Source: Euzebya pacifica (GTDB lineage Bacteria; Actinomycetota; Nitriliruptoria; Euzebyales; Euzebyaceae). From it: a stretch of 64,000 bases of DNA. The position numbers were made by a program, and so were the translations under genes. The notes beneath the pieces are model-generated. The model had not been told where the DNA came from. It made no database searches and worked only from the letters and a program-made list of their open reading frames with translations. Shown here piece by piece: positions 45,419-54,598 of this stretch. The stretch is from positions 310,001-374,000 of the forward strand of contig NZ_CP031165.1 of the NCBI RefSeq assembly GCF_003344865.1, read 5' to 3'. How positions within the stretch are numbered: the first letter of the stretch is position 1; the number at the start of each line of letters is the position of its first letter.

Positions 45419-46585
45419 CTACGCGGCGGAGACGGCGCGGAGACCCGCGCCCTGCCCGGCCATGCGCGAGTCCAGATGCCCGGCCAGGCGTGCGGCGTCG
45501 CGGCCGACGCCGTGGATCATCTCCGACGCCATCGAGTCGAGGAACAGCAGCCCGAGGAAGTACAGGCCGGGTTCGTCCTCGGCCACACCGCTGCGGTGGC
45601 GCGGCTCGAGCTCGCCATGCACGGGCAGGTCGATCCAGGGGAAGTTGTGGGCGTAGCCCGTCCCCCAGACGACGCTGGACACCTCGACCCGCTGACCATC
45701 GGCCAGCACCGGCATGCCGTCGCGGACGCCCTCCACACGCGACACCCGCTCGATGCCGGCCGAGGCGATCTCGCGTGGCTTCAGCCTGATCAGCGGACCA
45801 CCGCTGGAGAGGATCTTGGGCCGGGCCCGCCGACCGATCGGGGTCCGCACGGTCAGCACGTGGCTGAAGATTCCCCGCAGCACCGTCCGCACGCCGACCA
45901 GACGGCCGAACCAGCCCTCGATGCGGAACGGGATCTTGCCCGTCGCCCGTCCGGCAAGCAGCACACGGCGGCCGGTGCGGCCGACCCGCGCGTCCGCACG
46001 GGCCAAGTCCATGGCGATCTCCGCCCCGGAGTTGCCCGCCCCGACCACCAGCACGTCTCCCTCACCGACCTGCCCCGGCGCTCGATAGGCCGAGGAGTGC
46101 AGCTGCACCACCGACGGGTCCAGGTCGTCGGCGACCCCCGGGATGTGGGGCTGCTGGAAGCCCGCCATCGCCACGACGACGTTGTCGGCCGTCCAACGAC
46201 CCGTACCGGACTCGACCAGGAACCGATCGCCAGTCCGCGAGACCCGCTCGACTCGAACCCCGTGGCGGATCGGCAGCGCGAACCGTTCGGCGTAGGCCGC
46301 GAGGTAGTCCGCCATCTCGTCCTTGGTCGGGAAGTGCCACGGCTCGGCCGGGAACGCCATGCCGTCCAGGGCGTCGTACTTGGCCGGGGTGAACAGCCGC
46401 AGGGAGTCCCATCGCTGTCGCCACGCGTCGCCCACCCGGGCCCGGTCGTCGAGGATGAGGAACGGCCGGACCAGCCGCTGCAGGTGGTAGCCCATCGACA
46501 GGCCCGCCTGCCCGGCCCCGATGACGATCGTCTCGACGTACCCCTCGTCCACGAGGCGGTCGTCGTTGGAGGTGGAAGTGGTCAT
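45419..46585 (-). CDS. FAD-dependent flavoprotein monooxygenase
   Basis: 388-residue class B-type flavoprotein. The FAD-binding GxGxxG is VIGAGQAGLS, the NADPH-binding one VVGAGNSGAEIAMD, and an FPTKDEM stretch and VVWGTGYAHNF follow. It resembles the YUCCA/CzcO-like flavin monooxygenases of actinobacteria. The ATG at 46585 is chosen because GAGGAG lies 6 bases upstream. The gene is downstream of the LuxR gene on the same strand, so the regulator may control it. Confidence 0.9.
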   Translation of the reverse strand: MTTSTSNDDRLVDEGYVETIVIGAGQAGLSMGYHLQRLVRPFLILDDRARVGDAWRQRWDSLRLFTPAKYDALDGMAFPAEPWHFPTKDEMADYLAAYAERFALPIRHGVRVERVSRTGDRFLVESGTGRWTADNVVVAMAGFQQPHIPGVADDLDPSVVQLHSSAYRAPGQVGEGDVLVVGAGNSGAEIAMDLARADARVGRTGRRVLLAGRATGKIPFRIEGWFGRLVGVRTVLRGIFSHVLTVRTPIGRRARPKILSSGGPLIRLKPREIASAGIERVSRVEGVRDGMPVLADGQRVEVSSVVWGTGYAHNFPWIDLPVHGELEPRHRSGVAEDEPGLYFLGLLFLDSMASEMIHGVGRDAARLAGHLDSRMAGQGAGLRAVSAA

Positions 46586-46733
46586 GGTGGGCTCCTCGCC
46601 GAGGTCGCTCGAGCGGTGCCCCTCTGGCACCGCTCCTGATGACCTGATGCTGCGCCGGGACACGACGCCACCGCATCGCCGGCCCTGACCATTCCTGCCG
46701 ACCCACCGATGGTTGATCCTGACCATCGACCGG

Positions 46734-48485
46734 TCACAGGACCCCGTGCTGGAACCCCCACGACGCCGCCGCCGTCCGCGAGTCGACCCCCAGCTTGGCG
46801 AAGATGTTCTGCAGGTGGCGGGCGACGGTGTGTTCGCTGATCACCAGCGCCTCGGCGACCTCCCGGTTGGAGCGGCCGTCGGCCACGAGGCGCAGCACCT
46901 CAAGCTCACGGTCGCTCAGCCCGCCGGCATGGGCCATCCCCGCCCCAGCCCGACCGGTCCCAGCCCGACCGGTCCCAGCCCGACCGGTCCCAGACGGAGC
47001 GGACCCAGCCCGACCGGTCCCAGCCCGACCGGTCCCAGACGGAGCGGACCCCGACGGGCTCGACCGAGCCAGGAGCGACTCCACCGACCGCAGGTCCGTC
47101 ACCGCGCCGAGCTGCTGGAACACCGTGCGGGCGGCGTCGAGTTCGAGCAGAAAGCCGTCCTCGTCACCCATCGCCCGGCACGCCCGGCCGAGCAGCACCC
47201 GCACGCACGCCGTCTCGTAGGGAGCCCCCAGCTCCTCCCACTGGCGCCACGCCCCGCGCAACACAGGCAACGCCTCACCCGCCCGTCCCTCCTCCACCAG
47301 CACCGTCCCGAGCGCTTGGTCCGCGGTTGCCGCGAGCAGTGGCGAGCCCACCCCGCCGGCCAGCTCGACCGCCTCGCGCGCCGCCGCCCCCGCATCCTCC
47401 AGCCGATCCTCCGCCAGCAGCGCCACGACCGACGCCGCCAGCAGGTGCACTCGCTCGGGCGGGTCCTGCGGCTCCTCCAGGACCCGGCGCAACGACGCGC
47501 TGGCCGCATCCGGCCGCCCCTGCGCCAGCCGCAGCAACGCCAATCCCGGTTGCGGGGACCGGCCCCACCGGCTGGCCTCCTGGTACGCCTCCTCTGCCTG
47601 GCCGAGCGCGCCGCGCAACCGGTGCAGCTCGGCCTGCTGGTAGTGCGCAGCCCCCACTGCCGGGTCGATCGGCGGGTCGGCCAGCCGACGGCACGCATCG
47701 ACGGCCGCCGACATCGCCGCCGGCCAGCGGCCCTGCACCTGCAGCACCTGCGAACGGTGGATCAGGCACTGGCCGCGGAAGGGGACGAGGTCGGGATGTT
47801 CGTCGCACCACCGGCCCAGCGACGCGGTCCACTCCGCCGCCCGCTGCAGGTCGGCGATGCGCTGGCAGGTGTCGATCGCGCCGCAGTAGATGATCCCCGC
47901 CGGGATGGGCGAGACGGCGCCGGACCGCACGGCAAGGATGGCCTCGTCCAGCAGCGCCAGCCCCTCGTCGGGACGGCTGAGGTGGAGGAGCGCCTGCCCG
48001 AGTCCCAACCGGCCGATCGCATCCAGGTCGGGGTCGCCGGCCCGTTGGGCGTGGTCGAGGATCCGGCCGAACAGGCCGGCGGCGGTCTCGGGATCGGCGC
48101 TGTCGTTGGCGCCCAGGGCACGGGGGACCAGCAGGTAACCGTGCTCGACGGCGTCAGGCCGGTCGGCGACCAGCCGCTCGGCACGAGCCAGCCACCCACC
48201 GCCACGAGCGGGCTCGCCCCGCCGGGACAGCTGCATGCCCAGCCAGAACGCACATCGTGCCGCCCGCTCCGGCCGACCGGCGTCGACGTGGGCCTGGATC
48301 GCCCGTTCGCGTGCCGCGTGGCCGGCCTCGTTCCGGCCGGTCAGGTGGGCGACGACGGCCAACCGTTCGAGGTCGTCGGCGTCCAACCCCACGTCACGGT
48401 CAGCCGCCGAGAGGGTGCGGTACGCATCGCCCCACGCCTGGCGGTCGAACGCCAGGCGACCCTCCTCCACCAGCTGTGCCGACAT
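46734..48485 (-). CDS. LuxR-family transcriptional regulator with TPR-like sensor region
   Basis: 583-residue regulator. Residues 1-480 are TPR-like helical repeats. The C-terminal helix-turn-helix of the LuxR type is clear: LSDRELEVLRLVADGRSNREV, in parts, followed by EHTVARHLQNIFAKLGV. No receiver or ATPase domain is present. A Ser/Gly/Ala/Arg linker encoded by a 15-bp tandem repeat separates sensor and DNA-binding parts. GGAGG lies 4 bases before the ATG. It sits upstream of the flavin monooxygenase gene, a pairing seen in other actinobacteria as far as I recall. Confidence 0.9.
   Translation of the reverse strand: MSAQLVEEGRLAFDRQAWGDAYRTLSAADRDVGLDADDLERLAVVAHLTGRNEAGHAARERAIQAHVDAGRPERAARCAFWLGMQLSRRGEPARGGGWLARAERLVADRPDAVEHGYLLVPRALGANDSADPETAAGLFGRILDHAQRAGDPDLDAIGRLGLGQALLHLSRPDEGLALLDEAILAVRSGAVSPIPAGIIYCGAIDTCQRIADLQRAAEWTASLGRWCDEHPDLVPFRGQCLIHRSQVLQVQGRWPAAMSAAVDACRRLADPPIDPAVGAAHYQQAELHRLRGALGQAEEAYQEASRWGRSPQPGLALLRLAQGRPDAASASLRRVLEEPQDPPERVHLLAASVVALLAEDRLEDAGAAAREAVELAGGVGSPLLAATADQALGTVLVEEGRAGEALPVLRGAWRQWEELGAPYETACVRVLLGRACRAMGDEDGFLLELDAARTVFQQLGAVTDLRSVESLLARSSPSGSAPSGTGRAGTGRAGSAPSGTGRAGTGRAGTGRAGAGMAHAGGLSDRELEVLRLVADGRSNREVAEALVISEHTVARHLQNIFAKLGVDSRTAAASWGFQHGVL
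46945..47049 (-). repeat. 15-bp in-frame tandem repeat inside LuxR gene
   Basis: Seven consecutive 15-bp units. Five are ccagcccgaccggtc and two are the variant ccagacggagcggac, arranged A-A-A-B-A-A-B. On the coding strand they give pentapeptides of Gly/Thr/Arg/Ala and Ser/Ala/Pro/Gly type. The unit length keeps the frame, so copy-number change would lengthen or shorten the linker without breaking the gene. Confidence 0.93.
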
Positions 48486-48560
48486 GCAGCCTCCGAGTGG
48501 CCCGACCCCCGGTCGGGACTGCCCTCGAGCATGCGACCGACCCCTTCGGTGGTCAACCGT

Positions 48561-48935
48561 TCAGCCCGGTGGTTCCTCGATGGCGCGGGTGGCCAGCTCG
48601 ATCCCCACACCCGTCGGTACCCCCAGCTCGCGCAGCCGGGCCGCGTAGGCCTCCGCGGCGGCCTCGGCGGCCCGACGCCAGGGCTGGTCGGCGGTATCCA
48701 CGACGAAGGTGCCCTTTCGCCCGCGGGTCGCCACGATGCCAGCCTGCTCGAGCTCCCGGTAGGCGCGGGCGACGGTGTTGGCGGCGAGTCCGAGCTCGGT
48801 GGCCAGCCCCCGCACGGTGGGCAACCGCTCACCCGGGGCCAGCTCGCCGGTGTCGATCCGTTCGGCCATCTGGTTGCGGACCTGCTCGTAGGGCGGAAGG
48901 GCTCCGTCGGCATCGATCACCAGCACGCGCTGCAC
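48561..48935 (-). CDS. GntR-family (YtrA-like) transcriptional regulator
   Basis: About 124-residue GntR regulator. The winged helix-turn-helix is visible as PPYEQVRNQMAERI and GLAANTVARAYRELEQAGIV, then RGRKGTFV. The short C-terminal tail fits the YtrA subfamily, which controls ABC exporters; an ABC exporter pair lies 4 kb away. The start is uncertain: GTG at 48935 or 48926 fits the family N terminus, while the frame is open to 49184. It is divergent from the CWB2 gene. Confidence 0.85.
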   Translation of the reverse strand: MQRVLVIDADGALPPYEQVRNQMAERIDTGELAPGERLPTVRGLATELGLAANTVARAYRELEQAGIVATRGRKGTFVVDTADQPWRRAAEAAAEAYAARLRELGVPTGVGIELATRAIEEPPG

Positions 48936-49096
48936 GGTAGGCAAGGGGGTTGTCTGTCGCAACACCGCGACTTGCGTGATCGCCTCGCGCCAAGGAGGGA
49001 CACGGCGTAGGGTCCGGATCACGTTCAGTGCGGGAACGGGGAAGCGCCGTGATGGTGCGGCCTCGTTGCGTCGACAGTCACCACGAAGGAATGCGC

Positions 49097-52000
49097 ATGG
49101 CCACTCGTCCCACCCACCTCGCAGGACTGGTCGTGCTGGCCTTCCTGGCGCTGACGCTCCCCCTGAGTGGCTCGGCGTCCGCACAAGGGGGAATGACCTG
49201 GTACCTGGAGGACGTCGTGTTCGACTCCGGGGCCACCGCGCACGGATCCATCGACTACGACGAGACCACCGACACGTGGTCCAACCCGAACATCCAGGTC
49301 CTGGACAGCCCCGCCTACGGGCAGCCGGTCATGACGTTCCTCAGCCCTGACCACATCCAGCAGCCACGAGAAGTTGTCGTGGTGCCAGAGGTGCCAGCGG
49401 ACATGACAGGCGTCCCGCTCGTGGTGCTGCGGCCGGACGTCGCGCCAACGAACGCTGGCGGAACAGTGCCGCTCGAGACTGGGGTCGTGACCTACCTCGG
49501 CACCTGCAACGAGCCGTGCTCGACGTTCAGCGGTCCGTTCGAGGGTCTGGTCAGCGGCCGGTTGACGACCGAGCGGCGAACCTGGTTCGTGGAGGGCCTG
49601 GCGTTCCACACCGGCGCCACCGGCAGCGGGTCCTACACGTTCGACGCGGCGGCGAACACCGTGAGCGACATGGACGTCACAGTCGTCGGCAGCCCGGCCC
49701 TCGGTACCACGGTCTACGGGGACCCGAACCCCAACCATCCAAGCTGGTCCGGCTACCTCCATTCGGTCGAGCAGGCGTCAGCGGACATGACCAACGTCCC
49801 TGGTGTCCTGTTGCAGCTGGACGGCAACATGACCCACTCGGGCGGAGTCGTCGCGATCGTCCCCTTTCCCGCCGGAAGTTCGGGCCATGGCTGGTGTCAG
49901 GATGCGACCTGTTCGTCAGTCGGGGCCACGGACCTTGTCGACGCTGGTCGGGTGAGCACGTCGAGGACCCCTCCGGCCATCACGAGCGCCGGAACTGCCA
50001 GCGCCCCTGAGAACCAGACCGCGGTGATCGACGTCGAGGCCACCGATGACCTCGACGCCGAGGGCAACGGGCTGACCTACGCGATCACCGGCGGTGTCGA
50101 CCAGGCGTCGTTCGCCATCGATGTCGCCACTGGCGTGCTGACGTTCGACCCTGCCCCGGACTTCGAGGACCCCCAGGACGCGGGGACGGACAACGTCTAC
50201 GACGTCCAGGTGACCGCCAGCGACCTCGGCAGGCTGACCGACGTACAGGACATCGCCGTCACCGTCACAGGAGTCGAGGAAGCTCCCACGGCCGACGCCG
50301 GCTCCGACGCCACCATCGCGGAGGGCAGCGACGTCACGCTGGACGGCACGGCGTCCACCGACCCCGAGCAGAGCGCCGCATCCCTCACCTACCGCTGGGA
50401 CTTCGACGAGGACGGCATTCACACCGACGCCACCGGGGCCACACCGACGTTCACGGGACCGGACGGGCCCGACACGATCACCGTTGGCCTCGAGGTGGAG
50501 GACGCCACCGGACGCACCGACCGGGCCACCGTCGACATCACGATCACCAACGCCGACCCCGTCATCACCGCGGTCACCGACGACGGGCCCGTCGACGCCG
50601 GCAGTCCCGCCACGATCACCGTCACCGCCACCGACCCGGCCGCGGCCGACGACCCGCTCTCCTACGCCTTCGACTGCGACGGCGACGCCACGTTCGAGGT
50701 CGGCCCGCAGGCAGCCAACAGCACCACCTGCACCTTCGCAACGGCCGGCGGACATCCGGTCGACGTCCGCGTTGCCGACGACGACGGGGGCCTGGCCACC
50801 GGGTCCACGACGGTGACTGTCACCGACCCCTCAGCCCCGGTGGTCACCCCGGTCGTGCCGGCCCCCGGTGGCCTCGCCGGGTGGCACGTCGCCGACGTCG
50901 CCGTGACCTGGAACGTGTCCGACGCCGAGTCCGCGGTGACCACCACCACAGGCTGTGGACAGACCGACGTCACCAGCGACACCACCGGGCAGGTCGTCAC
51001 CTGCGAGGCGACCAGCAGCGGTGGCACCACCACGAGCTCGGTGACGATCACCCGTGACGCCACCGTCCCCGATGTGGTGGTCACGGGCGCCAACGACGGT
51101 GACACCTACGCCAACCGCAGTGCGCCGACCCCCGGCTGTGACACGACCGACACGACCTCCGGCGTGCAGACGGCAGCGGTCGTGACGACCACGGGCGCCA
51201 ACCCCGACGGCAGCGGGACGATCACCGCCACCTGCAGCGGGGCCGACGACGTCGCCGGCAACGCTGCCCCACCAACCTCCATCACCTACCGGGTCCTCCC
51301 GCGGCCCCCGTCGACGGCGCCAACCGTGGCCCCTGTGGTGGAGGGGTCGTCCACACCCGGACTGCTGACGGTGACGGTCACCAACCCCAACGACCGCGAG
51401 GTGACCGTCGAGCCGTTCGAGCTGACGGTGCACGGGGTGGCGGCGCTGACGCTGCCCGAGTCCTGCCAGGCCGACAACGTCGACAGCGACACGACCCTCC
51501 TCACCTGTGACGTGGGCCAGATGGACGCCGAGCAGGTGGTCGCGCTGGAGATCGGCGTCGACGGCACCGGGCTGCAGGCCGTGGACGTCACCGGCCCCGA
51601 CGGCCTGGCGCTGCAGGTCCAGCCCTCGATCCCCAAGGATCCGGCAGTCCTGGCCGAGCTGGTGTCGTCCACGAGGTTCGCCTCCGTGGGCACCCGCGGG
51701 GCCGACGAGCGTCGCCTGGCCGCCCACGTGGTGCTGTCACGCGATGACGTGTTCGCGGACTCCCTCGCCGGGTCGGTGCTGCTCGGTGACGGCCCCCTGC
51801 TGTTCAGCGCGTCCGGCGCGCTGGACGACGACACGCTCGCCGAGATCGACCGCGTGCTCGGCGGCAGCGGCACCGTCCACCTGCTGGGCGGACCCGCTGC
51901 GTTGTCCGCTGACGTGGCGGCGCGCCTGACCGACGCCGGGTACACCGTGAACCGCCTGGCCGGCCCGAGCCGTGTGGAGACGGCGATCGCGATCGCTGAC

Positions 52001-52579
52001 TTCGCGGTGGACGGGACGGGTGCACCGGCGCAGGTGGCCATCGCCCGTGCGGACGCACCCGCCGACAGCCCCTCGGCGGCATGGGTCGACGCGATCACCG
52101 CAGGTGCATGGGCTGCCGACAGCGGGCAGCCGGTGCTGCTGACGTCCACGGCCGCCCTGCACCCCGCCACCCGCGACTGGCTGGCCGGCGCCGGCCAGGG
52201 CGACGTCGTCGTCCTCGGTGGCCAGGCGGCGGTGTCGGAGGCGGTCGAGACGGCGCTGGTCGACGCGGGCCACGAGGTGACGCGGATCGACGGTGCCACC
52301 CGGTTCGAGACGGCGGTGGCGGTCGCTGATCGGTTGTGGGCGTCCCCCGCGGCCGGGCGGGTCCTCGCGGCAGGCGAGCTGGAGACCGACTGGGCCCATG
52401 CCCTGGCGCTGGCCGGGATGGCGGCCGATCGCGACCAGCCGCTCCTGCTGACCCTTCGTGACCAGCTGCCGGAGCCCACCGGTACGGCGCTGTGCAGCAC
52501 CGACGGACCCCGTCCGTACCTGCTGGGCGTCCCGGACCCGGCCGCCGGACTCCTGGCCGACCTGGCAGCCATCTGCTGA
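49097..52579 (+). CDS. Exported protein with cadherin/PKD-like and cell-wall-binding repeat 2 domains
   Basis: 1,160-residue surface protein. The signal peptide is about residues 1-29 (LVVLAFLALTLPLSGSASA). Two copies of a roughly 120-residue beta domain follow (WYLEDVVFDSGATAHGS and WFVEGLAFHTGATGSGS). Then come a cadherin-like domain (ITSAGTASAPENQTA), a PKD-like domain (DGTASTDPEQSAASLTYRWDF), further beta domains, and CWB2 repeats from about residue 848 to the end (LAGPSRVETAIAIA, IDGATRFETAVAVA). CWB2 modules bind cell-wall polymers and anchor the protein. The ATG at 49097 is chosen because AAGGA lies 6 bases upstream. A strong hairpin follows the stop. Confidence 0.92.
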   Translation: MATRPTHLAGLVVLAFLALTLPLSGSASAQGGMTWYLEDVVFDSGATAHGSIDYDETTDTWSNPNIQVLDSPAYGQPVMTFLSPDHIQQPREVVVVPEVPADMTGVPLVVLRPDVAPTNAGGTVPLETGVVTYLGTCNEPCSTFSGPFEGLVSGRLTTERRTWFVEGLAFHTGATGSGSYTFDAAANTVSDMDVTVVGSPALGTTVYGDPNPNHPSWSGYLHSVEQASADMTNVPGVLLQLDGNMTHSGGVVAIVPFPAGSSGHGWCQDATCSSVGATDLVDAGRVSTSRTPPAITSAGTASAPENQTAVIDVEATDDLDAEGNGLTYAITGGVDQASFAIDVATGVLTFDPAPDFEDPQDAGTDNVYDVQVTASDLGRLTDVQDIAVTVTGVEEAPTADAGSDATIAEGSDVTLDGTASTDPEQSAASLTYRWDFDEDGIHTDATGATPTFTGPDGPDTITVGLEVEDATGRTDRATVDITITNADPVITAVTDDGPVDAGSPATITVTATDPAAADDPLSYAFDCDGDATFEVGPQAANSTTCTFATAGGHPVDVRVADDDGGLATGSTTVTVTDPSAPVVTPVVPAPGGLAGWHVADVAVTWNVSDAESAVTTTTGCGQTDVTSDTTGQVVTCEATSSGGTTTSSVTITRDATVPDVVVTGANDGDTYANRSAPTPGCDTTDTTSGVQTAAVVTTTGANPDGSGTITATCSGADDVAGNAAPPTSITYRVLPRPPSTAPTVAPVVEGSSTPGLLTVTVTNPNDREVTVEPFELTVHGVAALTLPESCQADNVDSDTTLLTCDVGQMDAEQVVALEIGVDGTGLQAVDVTGPDGLALQVQPSIPKDPAVLAELVSSTRFASVGTRGADERRLAAHVVLSRDDVFADSLAGSVLLGDGPLLFSASGALDDDTLAEIDRVLGGSGTVHLLGGPAALSADVAARLTDAGYTVNRLAGPSRVETAIAIADFAVDGTGAPAQVAIARADAPADSPSAAWVDAITAGAWAADSGQPVLLTSTAALHPATRDWLAGAGQGDVVVLGGQAAVSEAVETALVDAGHEVTRIDGATRFETAVAVADRLWASPAAGRVLAAGELETDWAHALALAGMAADRDQPLLLTLRDQLPEPTGTALCSTDGPRPYLLGVPDPAAGLLADLAAIC

Positions 52580-52590
52580 GGCACGGAAAC

Positions 52591-52621
52591 GCCCCGGCCG
52601 ACGCGACACGTCGACCGGGGC
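52591..52621 (+). terminator. Intrinsic-type hairpin after CWB2 gene
   Basis: Twelve-base arms gccccggccgac and gtcgaccggggc pair with one mismatch around a 7-base loop, 12 bases after the stop codon. No T-run follows. Confidence 0.65.
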
Positions 52622-52831
52622 ACACGGCCTCGGCACACGGTGCAGCAGGGAGACGAGCGTCCCACGTCGAACCCAGTGCGTCGACGGGATCATGACCGAC
52701 CGTCCGAGCCTGCTGGAGTCCGTCATCCAGGACATGGGCGTGGCCTACTGATCCTGCGGTCCGCCGAAGGTCCCCGCCGGCGGGGGCACGACGGCCCTTC
52801 GTGACCGGACTGGCCGTCCCACCATGAGGGC

Positions 52832-53728
52832 ATGGGCACCGCCATCCGCACCGAGGGCCTGACCAAGGTCTACGGACGGCTGCGTGCCCTCGACGACCTG
52901 GACCTCGAGGTCCCCGAGGGTGTGGTGTTCGGCTACCTCGGCCCCAACGGGTCGGGCAAGTCGACCACCATCCGGATGCTCGTCGGCCTGCTCCGCCCCA
53001 CCGCCGGCCGTGCCACCGTGCTCGGCCACGACGTCGTCGACGACCGCCTGGCCGTGCAGTCGCTCGTCGGGTACCTGCCCGGCGACTTCACCGCCCCTCC
53101 CCGCCTGACCGGTAGCGAGTACCTCCGGTACCTGACCGGCCTGCGACGAACACACGCCATGCCCGAGGCCGAGCTCCTGGCAAAGCGGCTCGGCCTGGAC
53201 CTCGACCGGCGCATCGGTGAGCTGTCCCACGGCAATCGGCAGAAGGTCGGGTTGGTCCAGGCGTTCATGCACCATCCGCCGGTGCTCGTCCTCGACGAAC
53301 CAACCTCCGGCCTGGACCCACTCGTCCAGCGGGAGTTCCTCGCCATGGTCCGTGAGGCCCGCGACGCCGGCACGACCGTCCTCCTGTCCTCCCATGTCCT
53401 GTCGGAGGTCGAGGCCGTCGCCGACGTCGTCGCCATCCTCCGGGAGGGCTGCTTGGTCGCCGTGGAGTCCACCGAGGACCTGCGCCATCGGGCACGTCGA
53501 CACGTCGACCTCACCTTCGCCGACAGCCCACCGGCGACCGAGCTGGCCGCCGTCCCCGGCGTGCAGGCGGTGACGGTCCTCGGCCACACCGCATCGGTCC
53601 TCGTGGAGGGGTCGATGCGCGAGCTGTGGCAGGCCGCCGCGCCGCACGGCATCGAGGACGTCACCAGCCACGAGGCCGACCTCGAGGAGATCTTCCTCAC
53701 CTACTACTCGGGGGAGGGGCAGCCATGA
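52832..53728 (+). CDS. ABC transporter ATP-binding protein (ABC-2 exporter)
   Basis: 298-residue ABC ATPase. It has Walker A GPNGSGKSTT, a signature LSHGNRQKVGL (LSxGxxQ form), Walker B VLVLDEPTSGLDP and the SSHVLSEVEAVAD switch region. The C-terminal extension is typical of drug/antibiotic exporter ATPases (DrrA-like). Its stop overlaps the start of the permease gene (ATGA), so both are one operon. Substrate unknown. Confidence 0.95.
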   Translation: MGTAIRTEGLTKVYGRLRALDDLDLEVPEGVVFGYLGPNGSGKSTTIRMLVGLLRPTAGRATVLGHDVVDDRLAVQSLVGYLPGDFTAPPRLTGSEYLRYLTGLRRTHAMPEAELLAKRLGLDLDRRIGELSHGNRQKVGLVQAFMHHPPVLVLDEPTSGLDPLVQREFLAMVREARDAGTTVLLSSHVLSEVEAVADVVAILREGCLVAVESTEDLRHRARRHVDLTFADSPPATELAAVPGVQAVTVLGHTASVLVEGSMRELWQAAAPHGIEDVTSHEADLEEIFLTYYSGEGQP

Positions 53729-54516
53729 CCGTCGTCCTCCTCCGCACCCTCCGGGACCTCCGCCGAGGCCTGATCGGCTGGACCCTCGGCGTTGTCTCCC
53801 TCGTCGCCGTGATGGCGTGGGTGTGGCCATCGATGCAGGACATCCCCGACCTGGACGCCCTGCTGGCCAACTACCCCGAGCCGATGCGCGAGCTGTTCAA
53901 CATCGACGCGTTCTCCACCGGTGCGGGGTTCTTCAACGCCGAGCTGTTCAGCCTCGTGGTTCCCATCCTGTTCGCCATCTTCGGGATCTCCCGCGGCGCT
54001 CGGTTACTCGCCGGGCAGGAGGAGGCCGGCCACCTCGAGGTCACCCTCGCCCAGCCCGTCCCCCGCTGGCGGGTCCTCGCCGGCCACGCCCTGGCCCTCG
54101 CAGCAGCCATGACCGTCCTCGGCACGGCGTTGCTGGCAAGCCTGGCGGTGGCCAACGTCGTCGTCGACGTCGGCCTCGGGCTCGCCGACATGACCGCGGC
54201 CTCGGTCTCGATGGTGCTGTTCGGCATCGAGTTCGGCCTGATCGCCCTGGCGGTCGGTGCCGCCACGGGTCGGCGGGGCCTGGCCATGGCGGTCGCGTCG
54301 GTCGCGGCCATCGCGGCGTACCTGCTGTACGCGCTCAGCAAGCTGGTCGACCCCCTCGACGGCTGGGAGGTCATCTCCCCGGTCCAGCACGCCCTGCGCG
54401 ACGGCCCGCTCGGCACCGGCTGGTCGCCCGGCTCGCTGCTGGCCATGGCCGCCGTGGCCCTCTCGGTGACCCTGCTGGCCATGCCGATGCTCCACCGCCG
54501 GGACATCCACGGATGA
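53725..54516 (+). CDS. ABC-2 type permease
   Basis: 263-residue integral membrane protein with about six transmembrane segments (GWTLGVVSLVAVMAWVW, FSLVVPILFAIFGIS, LALAAAMTVLGTALLASL, GIEFGLIALAVGAA, MAVASVAAIAAYLLYAL, LLAMAAVALSVTLLAM). An ABC-2 EAGHLEVTLAQPVPRW segment, seen in exporter permeases, precedes the third. It is translationally coupled to the ATPase gene. A frame open from 53626 overlaps that gene and is not preferred. Confidence 0.93.
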   Translation: MTVVLLRTLRDLRRGLIGWTLGVVSLVAVMAWVWPSMQDIPDLDALLANYPEPMRELFNIDAFSTGAGFFNAELFSLVVPILFAIFGISRGARLLAGQEEAGHLEVTLAQPVPRWRVLAGHALALAAAMTVLGTALLASLAVANVVVDVGLGLADMTAASVSMVLFGIEFGLIALAVGAATGRRGLAMAVASVAAIAAYLLYALSKLVDPLDGWEVISPVQHALRDGPLGTGWSPGSLLAMAAVALSVTLLAMPMLHRRDIHG

Positions 54517-54598
54517 ATTTCGTCCAGTTGCCTCAGGTCGACAGGTCCCCTGCCGAGGAGGGCACGTGAGGGGACTCACCTGCAAGGAGACCGGTCTC

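Noticed and set aside
46713-49010. 765-codon open frame on the plus strand
   Set aside because: Antisense to the LuxR and GntR genes; its repeat-rich, Pro/Arg-rich product is explained by the minisatellite and GC skew.
52692-52751. 19-codon frame MTDRPSLLESVIQDMGVAY before the ABC transporter
   Set aside because: No convincing ribosome site precedes it and no homologue is known to me; too short to support on sequence alone.
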